Below, one piece after another: positions 53,965-64,000 of a stretch of DNA of 64,000 nt. Positions within the stretch are counted from its first letter, which is position 1, and each line of letters begins with the position of its first letter. The DNA is taken from contig CABRHX010000001.1 in NCBI GenBank assembly GCA_902470805.1, positions 1-64,000 on the forward strand, written 5' to 3'. The notes under the pieces were generated by a model that was not told where the DNA came from, made no database searches, and worked only from the letters and a program-made list of their open reading frames with translations. Origin of the DNA: an uncultured Collinsella sp. GTDB lineage: Bacteria > Actinomycetota > Coriobacteriia > Coriobacteriales > Coriobacteriaceae. A program made the translations under genes and the position numbers.

Positions 53965-56064
53965 TTAGGCGTTCTTGCTCATGACCTCGTCCACGATGGA
54001 CTTGGGCGCGGGCTCATAAGAGTCGAACTGCATCGTGTAGGATGCACGGCCCTGGGTCTGGGAGCGAAGGTCGGTAGCGTAACCGAACATCTCGCCCAGC
54101 GGCACCTTGGCACGGATGAGCTTGCTGTTCTTGCGATCCTCCATGCCCTCGATCTTGCCGCGGCGACCGGAGAGGTTGCCCATAACGTCGCCCATGTACT
54201 GCTCGGGGGTCTCGACCTCGACAGCCATGATCGGCTCGAGCAGCTGCGGGTCGGACTTCTTGAGGGCGTCCTTGATAGCCATGGAACCGGCGATCTTGAA
54301 GGCGGCCTCGGAGGAGTCGACCTCGTGGTAAGAACCGTCGAACAGGGTGACCTTAACGTCGAGGACCGGGAAGCCGGCGATAACACCGGTGTTCAGGGCC
54401 TCCTGGATGCCCTTGTCGATGGACGGGATGTACTCCTTGGGCACGACGCCGCCGACGATAGCGTTGACGAACTCGTAGCCGAAGCCCTCCTCCATCTTCT
54501 CGAGCTTGATGACGGCGTGGCCGTACTGACCGCGACCGCCGGACTGACGGACGAACTTGCCCTCAGCCTTCTCGACGTCGTGACCAGCGGTCTCGCGGTA
54601 GGCAACCTGGGGCTTACCAACGTTAGCGTCAACCTTGAACTCGCGGAGCAGACGGTCGACGATGATCTCGAGGTGCAGCTCGCCCATGCCGGCGATGATG
54701 GTCTGGCCGGTCTCGTGGTTGGTGGACACCTGGAAGGTCGGGTCCTCCTCGGCGAGCTTGGTCAGAGCCAGGGACATCTTGTCCTGCTCGGCCTTGGTCT
54801 TGGGCTCGATGGCAACGTCAATAACGGGCTTAGCGAACTCGATCTTCTCGAGGACGATCTCCTTGCCCTCGGCGCACAGGGTGTCACCGGTGGTGGAGTT
54901 CTTGAAGCCGACGCAAGCGACGATGTCGCCGGCGGCAGCGTCGTCACGGTCGATACGCTCGGCGGCGTTCATCTCGAGGATGCGGCCGAGACGCTCGCGC
55001 TGACCGTTGGAAGCGTTGACCACGTAGGAGCCGGACTCGGCGCGGCCGGAGTAAACGCGGACATAGGTGAGCTTACCGACGAACGGGTCGGTCATGATCT
55101 TGAAGACCAGGCCGGAGAAGGGCTCGTCGAAGGAAGGATGACGCTGGATCTCCTCGCCGGTGTCCGGATCGGTACCGGTGACGGCCTCAACGTCGAGCGG
55201 GCTGGGCAGGTAGTCGACGACAGCGTCGAGCAGCTCCTGAACGCCCTTGTTCTTGTAGGCGGAGCCCACGAAGACGAGGTTGAGCTCGTTGGCCAGAACG
55301 CCCTTACGCAGAGCAGCCTTGAGCTCCTCGACGGTGAAGTCCTCCTCCATGAGGATCTTCTCCATGAGCTCGTCGTCAAAGCTGGCAGCAGCGTCGAGGA
55401 GCTCCTCGCGCTTGGTGGCAGCGATGTCAGCAAACTCAGCCGGGATCTCGTCCATCGGCTCGGGGTAGGTCATGCCCTTCTCGTCGGCCTTGAAGTCCCA
55501 TGCAGTCATGGTGACCAGGTCGATGACGCCCCAGAAGTTGTCCTCGGCGCCCATCGGGACCTGAGCGGCCACGGCGTTAGCGTCGAGACGATCCTTCATG
55601 GTCTCGATGGCGTTGAAGAAGTCAGCGCCCACGCGGTCATACTTGTTGATGAAGGCGATGCGGGGGACGTTGAAGGTGGAAGCCTGACGCCAAACGGTCT
55701 CAGACTGGGGCTGAACGCCGGCAACGGCGTCGAAGACGGCGACAGCGCCATCGAGGACGCGCAGGCAGCGCTCGACCTCGGCGGTGAAGTCAACGTGGCC
55801 CGGGGTGTCGATGATCTGGATGCGGTAGTCCTTACCGTCCTTGTTCCAGAAGCACGTGGTAGCAGCGGAGGTAATGGTTACGCCGCGCTCCTGCTCCTGA
55901 ACCATCCAGTCCATGGTGGCAGCGCCCTCATGGACCTCACCGATCTTGTGGGTCTTACCGGTGTAGTAAAGAATACGCTCGGTCGTGGTGGTCTTACCGG
56001 CATCGATGTGGGCCATGATGCCGATGTTACGGGTATCGGAAAGCTTGTACTTAGGCTTTGCCAT
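53965..56064 (-). CDS. fusA: Elongation factor G
   Basis: The 699-residue GTPase has G1 [14 protein letters not shown], the switch region with [12 protein letters not shown]3 DTPGHVDF and G4 NKYDR. It drives ribosomal translocation. Length is normal. It sits 20 bp after rpsG and 61 bp before rpsJ. Confidence 0.98.
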   Translation of the reverse strand: MAKPKYKLSDTRNIGIMAHIDAGKTTTTERILYYTGKTHKIGEVHEGAATMDWMVQEQERGVTITSAATTCFWNKDGKDYRIQIIDTPGHVDFTAEVERCLRVLDGAVAVFDAVAGVQPQSETVWRQASTFNVPRIAFINKYDRVGADFFNAIETMKDRLDANAVAAQVPMGAEDNFWGVIDLVTMTAWDFKADEKGMTYPEPMDEIPAEFADIAATKREELLDAAASFDDELMEKILMEEDFTVEELKAALRKGVLANELNLVFVGSAYKNKGVQELLDAVVDYLPSPLDVEAVTGTDPDTGEEIQRHPSFDEPFSGLVFKIMTDPFVGKLTYVRVYSGRAESGSYVVNASNGQRERLGRILEMNAAERIDRDDAAAGDIVACVGFKNSTTGDTLCAEGKEIVLEKIEFAKPVIDVAIEPKTKAEQDKMSLALTKLAEEDPTFQVSTNHETGQTIIAGMGELHLEIIVDRLLREFKVDANVGKPQVAYRETAGHDVEKAEGKFVRQSGGRGQYGHAVIKLEKMEEGFGYEFVNAIVGGVVPKEYIPSIDKGIQEALNTGVIAGFPVLDVKVTLFDGSYHEVDSSEAAFKIAGSMAIKDALKKSDPQLLEPIMAVEVETPEQYMGDVMGNLSGRRGKIEGMEDRKNSKLIRAKVPLGEMFGYATDLRSQTQGRASYTMQFDSYEPAPKSIVDEVMSKNA

Positions 56065-56084
56065 GTTAGTTCCTTACCTTAAAC

Positions 56085-56558
56085 TTACCAACGATAGTGA
56101 GAGAACGCGCGGTTGGCCTCGGCCATCTTGAAGACGTCCTCACGCTTCTTGACGGAAGCGCCCAGGCCGTTGGAAGCGTCGAGGATCTCGTTGGCGAGAC
56201 GCTCGGCCATGGTCTTCTCCTTGCGAGCGCGGGAGAAGTTGACGATCCAGCGGATGCCCAGAGCGGTGGAACGACGGGAGTTGACCTCCATCGGGACCTG
56301 ATAGGTAGCGCCACCGACACGCTTGGGCTTAACCTCGAGCGTGGGCTTGACGTTGTCCATAGCCTTCTTGAAGGTAGCGAGAGCGTCGCCACCCTCGGAC
56401 TTCTCGGCAACGATCTCGAAAGCGGTGTAAACGATGCGCTCAGCGGTGGCCTTCTTGCCGTCAAGAAGGACCTTGTTGATGAGCTGAGTCACCAGGCGGT
56501 TGTTGTAAACGGCGTCAGGCTGAACCTCACGACGATTAGCTGCTGCACGACGCGGCAT
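56085..56558 (-). CDS. rpsG: Ribosomal protein S7
   Basis: The 157-residue protein begins [15 protein letters not shown] and has the S7 pattern ([38 protein letters not shown]). It nucleates 30S head assembly. AAGGAG precedes the ATG. Confidence 0.98.
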   Translation of the reverse strand: MPRRAAANRREVQPDAVYNNRLVTQLINKVLLDGKKATAERIVYTAFEIVAEKSEGGDALATFKKAMDNVKPTLEVKPKRVGGATYQVPMEVNSRRSTALGIRWIVNFSRARKEKTMAERLANEILDASNGLGASVKKREDVFKMAEANRAFSHYRW

Positions 56559-56631
56559 GTGAAATCTCCTTAAGTGTCTACCGTGCGGCGCTTAGGCGGC
56601 ACACGGCGAAAGTATCAAAACGTTATCTGGC

Positions 56632-57009
56632 TTATTTGGCCTTGGGGCGCTTAGCACCGTACTTGGAACGGGCCTGCATACGGTTCTGGACCGGAGCAGC
56701 GTCGTAGGCGCCACGGATGACGTGATAACGGACACCAGGGAGGTCACGGACACGACCGCCGCGGACGAGCACGATGGAGTGCTCCTGCAGGTTGTGGCCC
56801 TCACCCGGGATGTAAGCAGTAACTTCGATGCCGTTGACGAGGCGAACACGGGCAACCTTACGAAGAGCCGAGTTCGGCTTCTTGGGGCTCGTGGTGAAGA
56901 CGCGGGTGCACACGCCGCGCTTCTGGGAGTTGTGCTGCAGAGCAGCGTTCTTGGACTTCTTGGGCACGGAACGACGGCCCTGGCGAACCAGCTGGTTAAT
57001 AGTAGGCAA
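56632..57009 (-). CDS. rpsL: Ribosomal protein S12 with Arg88
   Basis: The 125-residue protein begins with a TTG codon (57009) behind AAGGAG and reads [14 protein letters not shown]. Lys43 in [12 protein letters not shown] is conserved. At position 88 the usual Lys (GGRVKDLPG) is replaced by Arg (GGRVRDLPG, codon CGT). Lys-to-Arg at this site is a known streptomycin-resistance change in other bacteria. It is first in the rpsL-rpsG-fusA-rpsJ operon. Confidence 0.97.
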   Translation of the reverse strand: MPTINQLVRQGRRSVPKKSKNAALQHNSQKRGVCTRVFTTSPKKPNSALRKVARVRLVNGIEVTAYIPGEGHNLQEHSIVLVRGGRVRDLPGVRYHVIRGAYDAAPVQNRMQARSKYGAKRPKAK

Positions 57010-57187
57010 AGCGTACTCCTTCTCGAATGATTCCAGCTTTCTGTAAAGTGCAACGGCTTGAATCGAGGGGTCAGCATCCCCCTACGAAACACGCAGTTCG
57101 ATAGGATACGTGGCGTTAGCTGTGCCGTCAACAGACCACGCCGCCGGGCGTATCCCAAAATAGCCATATTTCCGCAAAGCCTACACA

Positions 57188-57297
57188 AAAGGAATCCCCT
57201 CCTGTGCGCGGGGGCGGATTCCCGGGCCGGGAATCCGACGTGCTTGTCGGGGCAACGTTCCCTTCCAAATAGGGACAGGTTTATTTTGGTCGGTTTT
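57188..57297. repeat. Left repeat bracket of the sigma-factor cassette
   Basis: 57188-57261 is matched in direct orientation, with an internal length difference, by 59088-59141 (both start AAAGGAATCCCCTCC and end GGGGCAACGTTCC). 57272-57297 is a perfect 26-bp inverted copy of 59052-59077 (contains GGGACAGGTTTATTTTGG). The rest of the 57010-57415 gap should hold the rpsL promoter. Confidence 0.85.
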
Positions 57298-57376
57298 ATC
57301 TGGGGAAACGTCGCGCTCCAGCGGTGATCTGCTCTCATCTGTCGCATGGAAATCGGCGGCGTTTCCATTTAACGCA

Positions 57377-57405
57377 AAAGAGGCCGCTTCCCCTAGTAGG
57401 AAGCG
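57377..57405 (-). terminator. Terminator after the anti-sigma gene
   Basis: CGCTTCC and GGAAGCG pair around CTAGTA; on the minus strand TCTTTTGC follows. It lies about 10 bp after the anti-sigma-like gene stop. Confidence 0.8.
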
Positions 57406-57415
57406 ACCCCAAATC

Positions 57416-58492
57416 TTACGAATAGACGATGGTAAAGGGCTCTTTCGTTTCGGTCTCCCCTGTTGATGTATACCTCACAATTTCAAGGGTTACCGAGACA
57501 ACTTGATCGACATCAATCAACTTCGTTGGCACCCAGATGTTCTCTCCGCTATTGCGCCCATAAGAAAAATATAAGTTGAACACCCCTGCGTCGTCATCTT
57601 CGATAATCTGCTCCGATCCATCCTTGTAGCTGACGGTCAGCTTATTATCAACTGCTTCATAGCCCAAATCATCGATGTGCGTCTGGATGGAAAACGGGCT
57701 AATCTCAAGAGGCGAGTCACCGGAGCGGAGTTCCTTTGTATCGACGTACGCTCCAATATTGAACTCGGGTGTCGACGCCTCAAACCGCCTCGCACTCTCA
57801 CCTTCACCCTCGGTCCAATGGATATTCCAGGTGACAGCATGTTGCAAATCTCGCTCGCGATCCATAGCGGCAAAGTACATCGTGCCATTAATGACAGTAT
57901 CGCTTGATGTGTCCTTATCAATTGTGCTGCGTGTGTCAGGCCATTCCTCGCCGAACTTCATATCGGGCGTGCCGATGCCCTGCTCTTCTTCACCATAGAG
58001 AACAAGTTCGCCAATCTCTGCTGCTGGCTTGTAGTAGTTAACTCCATTTGGATTGGACAACGTAAACGTCACGGCTCCGCAGCCGTTTTGGTCGATTGCC
58101 ATCTCATGGATATCAAGCGTATAGCCGTTGCCCTCGACGGACAGATTAACCTCCTGGACTGCGCCTTCCAGGCTTTGGGGCGCGATGCCATCGCCAAACT
58201 CTCTGGTGTAGGTATATTTAGTTCCCGATGAGCCGCCGTTGGTCCAGGTAATGGAATCCCCGTTGCCGTGGTTTCCCCAGGCAGAGGCAAAATAGCTGGA
58301 ATTGACGACGGCGTAGGCGACCCCTCCGGTCGCCAGCACTCCGGCAAGGCATCCGATCACGGCAACATACAGAGGCTTCGCGTGACCCTTTCGGCGAAGC
58401 GGCTCACCAGCAGCGGCATAAAGAACACGGTCAGCAAGATCGCTATCGGCTTGGACGGACTCGAAGGCCTGCTTGATTTGATTGGATTTCAC
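57416..58492 (-). CDS. Membrane anti-sigma-like protein (DUF4179 type)
   Basis: This 358-residue protein has a short cytoplasmic N-terminus (1-40), one membrane helix (about 41-63, LYVAVIGCLAGVLATGGVAYAV) and a long extracytoplasmic part rich in beta-prone sequence. This matches DUF4179-type proteins encoded with ECF sigma factors, where the N-terminus holds the sigma factor at the membrane. Its start overlaps the sigma gene by 50 bp, so the two are translationally coupled. The signal it senses is not known. Confidence 0.8.
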   Translation of the reverse strand: MKSNQIKQAFESVQADSDLADRVLYAAAGEPLRRKGHAKPLYVAVIGCLAGVLATGGVAYAVVNSSYFASAWGNHGNGDSITWTNGGSSGTKYTYTREFGDGIAPQSLEGAVQEVNLSVEGNGYTLDIHEMAIDQNGCGAVTFTLSNPNGVNYYKPAAEIGELVLYGEEEQGIGTPDMKFGEEWPDTRSTIDKDTSSDTVINGTMYFAAMDRERDLQHAVTWNIHWTEGEGESARRFEASTPEFNIGAYVDTKELRSGDSPLEISPFSIQTHIDDLGYEAVDNKLTVSYKDGSEQIIEDDDAGVFNLYFSYGRNSGENIWVPTKLIDVDQVVSVTLEIVRYTSTGETETKEPFTIVYS

Positions 58493-58961
58493 GGTCGCCC
58501 TCCTCTAGGATGAACTTGAGCTTCGATCTGCCGCGAGCCAAACGCGTTCGAACAGTCGCGGCTGGCACATGCAATAACTCGGCAATCTCTGAGGTCGAAA
58601 AGCCCAGATAGTAATAGAGCATGATGGGAACACGGAATCGTTCCGGAAGTCGCATAACGTCTGACAGGACCGCCTTGGTCTCCTCCTGCGCCGTCGAAAG
58701 CGAATCGGCCAGGTTCTCAATATCCTCCACACGCCTCCATGGCTTTCGAAAGAGAGATTTGCATTCATTGATCGTGACCCGGATAAGCCATCGACGAAGA
58801 TGTTCCCAGCTTTCAAATTGCGCATCGCTTTTGAGTAACTTCAGAAAGACGTCTTGAGCGACATCGTCGGCATCGGCACGATCGCGCAGATACGTCAATG
58901 CGATTCGAAACACGACATCTCTGTGATCTTCAACCTCCTGTCTAAATGCTTGTTCTTCCAT
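58443..58961 (-). CDS. ECF-type RNA polymerase sigma factor
   Basis: The 172-residue protein has sigma-70 region 2 (VVFRIALTYLRDRADADDVAQDVFLKLL) and region 4 (LPERFRVPIMLYYYLGFSTSEIAELL, then TVRTRLARGRSKL); these are summarised by short pieces. There is no region 1 or 3. GGGAGG five bases before the ATG at 58961 sets the start. With the overlapping membrane protein it forms a regulatory pair. The pair lies between rpsL and rpoC, where most relatives have nothing, and is bracketed by repeats. Confidence 0.9.
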   Translation of the reverse strand: MEEQAFRQEVEDHRDVVFRIALTYLRDRADADDVAQDVFLKLLKSDAQFESWEHLRRWLIRVTINECKSLFRKPWRRVEDIENLADSLSTAQEETKAVLSDVMRLPERFRVPIMLYYYLGFSTSEIAELLHVPAATVRTRLARGRSKLKFILEEGDREIQSNQAGLRVRPSR

Positions 58962-59051
58962 AATCACCTCCCGGTGACGTTAATAATTCTTGGTGAGGCC
59001 CTCACCTTAGATACGCTCTTGTCGGGCGAAATGTTTCAAATTCAAGCATGA

Positions 59052-59141
59052 AAAACCGACCAAAATAAACCTGTCCCTTTTTGGCATAAAGGAATCCCCT
59101 CCCGTCCCGGGAATCCGACGTGCTCGTCGGGGCAACGTTCC
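59052..59141. repeat. Right repeat bracket of the sigma-factor cassette
   Basis: 59052-59077 is the inverted partner of 57272-57297 (26 of 26). 59088-59141 is the direct partner of 57188-57261. Inverted repeats lie inside the direct repeats, the order expected for an inserted element. Confidence 0.85.
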
Positions 59142-59146
59142 TCATC

Positions 59147-59183
59147 AAAAAAGACCCGCTTCCCTGTTGGGAAACGGGTCTTT
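59147..59183 (-). terminator. Terminator of rpoBC
   Basis: AAAGACCCGCTTCCC pairs with GGGAAACGGGTCTTT with one mismatch; the minus strand continues TTTTTTGATG. It lies about 30 bp after the rpoC stop. Confidence 0.92.
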
Positions 59184-59209
59184 GGAAGGGCGGTTAACGT
59201 ACTTGGAAG

Positions 59210-63688
<4,479 letters not shown>

Positions 63689-63694
63689 AGTCAA

Positions 63695-64000
63695 CTACTC
63701 CTTATCAGTGGTCGTGGCGGCGACAGCCTCGGGTGCCTCGGCGGTCTCGGCATCCTCGGCCTCGACGTCGGCGTCAACGCCGGCGAGCGCAGCCAGGTCG
63801 TCGAGAGCAGAGGTCTCCTCGGCGGTCACAGGGGCGGAGGCGTCCTCGTCGGCATCGTGCATGGGCTCGATGTCCAGTGCGAGCGAACGAATCTCCTTGA
63901 CGAGAACCTTGAAGGACTCGGGGATACCCGGAACCGGAACGTTCTCGCCCTTGACGATGGACTCGTAGGTCTTGACGCGGCCCACGGTATCGTCGGACTT
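63695..64000 (-). CDS. rpoB: RNA polymerase beta subunit, C-terminal end
   Basis: Only the last 101 residues are in the window. [18 protein letters not shown] and [14 protein letters not shown] are the conserved C-terminal RpoB motifs. They are followed by an Ala/Asp/Glu-rich tail of about 55 residues ending TTTDKE. The gene continues beyond 64000. Confidence 0.96.
   Translation of the reverse strand, partial: KSDDTVGRVKTYESIVKGENVPVPGIPESFKVLVKEIRSLALDIEPMHDADEDASAPVTAEETSALDDLAALAGVDADVEAEDAETAEAPEAVAATTTDKE

Noticed and set aside
53872..56082. 736-codon plus-strand open frame opposite fusA
   Set aside because: It mirrors elongation factor G almost end to end. Composition is Leu, Gly, Val and Asp-rich without motifs.

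Overview
The window looks like chromosomal DNA from a high-GC Gram-positive gut anaerobe of the class Coriobacteriia, most likely Collinsella or a close relative. This is inferred from the GC-rich coding sequence, the mix of actinobacterial-type ribosomal proteins with a Lactobacillales-like fabH-acp-fabK-fabD-fabG-fabF-accB-fabZ-accC-accDA cluster, and an anaerobic purine-catabolism cluster. No rRNA or tRNA gene, CRISPR array or intact transposase was seen.

Region 1 (1-5.4 kb and 16.9-27.9 kb) is the ygeW/ygeY/ygeX plus xdhD/Fe-S/ygfK/ssnA/NCS2-permease set that gut anaerobes use to break down purines such as uric acid. It occurs here in two halves. Each half has a divergent paralogous YheO-type PAS/HTH regulator (3640-4293 and 26720-27376). 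A RidA gene (27497-27874) lies at the far edge and could clear the 2-aminoacrylate released by the diaminopropionate ammonia-lyase YgeX.

Region 2 (about 5.4-16.7 kb) separates the two halves and looks like an accessory island. It holds a DUF262/DUF1524 nuclease-like protein, a 787-residue protein with a glycine-rich membrane segment, a frameshifted small gene, a DEDDh exonuclease, a SIMPL-domain protein and two AAA ATPases with nuclease-like C-termini. It also holds a 41-residue hydrophobic peptide gene behind a near-consensus LexA box, with a divergent small-RNA-like transcription unit. This resembles the logic of tisB/istR, and a decayed second copy lies 1.4 kb away. Striking non-coding structures here are a tandem array with an exact 23-bp period and a perfect 22-bp-arm palindrome.

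Region 3 (28-33.3 kb) holds a U32 peptidase-family protein, an RluA-type pseudouridine synthase, a DeoR-type regulator and a Gfo/Idh/MocA oxidoreductase. Several intergenic hairpin repeats lie around them.

Region 4 (33.8-39.7 kb) is an S10-type ribosomal operon (rplC-rplD-rplW-rplB-rpsS-rplV-rpsC-rplP-rpmC-rpsQ-rplN-rplX). It lacks rpsJ at its head and stops at a terminator after rplX. Region 5 (40.1-53.5 kb) holds a histidine phosphatase, a cation-efflux transporter, an orphan PTS EIIC, the complete type II fatty-acid elongation and acetyl-CoA carboxylase cluster, and a divergent biotin-protein ligase that would modify AccB. Region 6 (53.6-64 kb) is the rpsL-rpsG-fusA-rpsJ operon and rpoB-rpoC. 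Between them sits an ECF sigma/anti-sigma pair bracketed by matching repeats, as if inserted as a cassette. S12 carries Arg at position 88, where Lys is usual.
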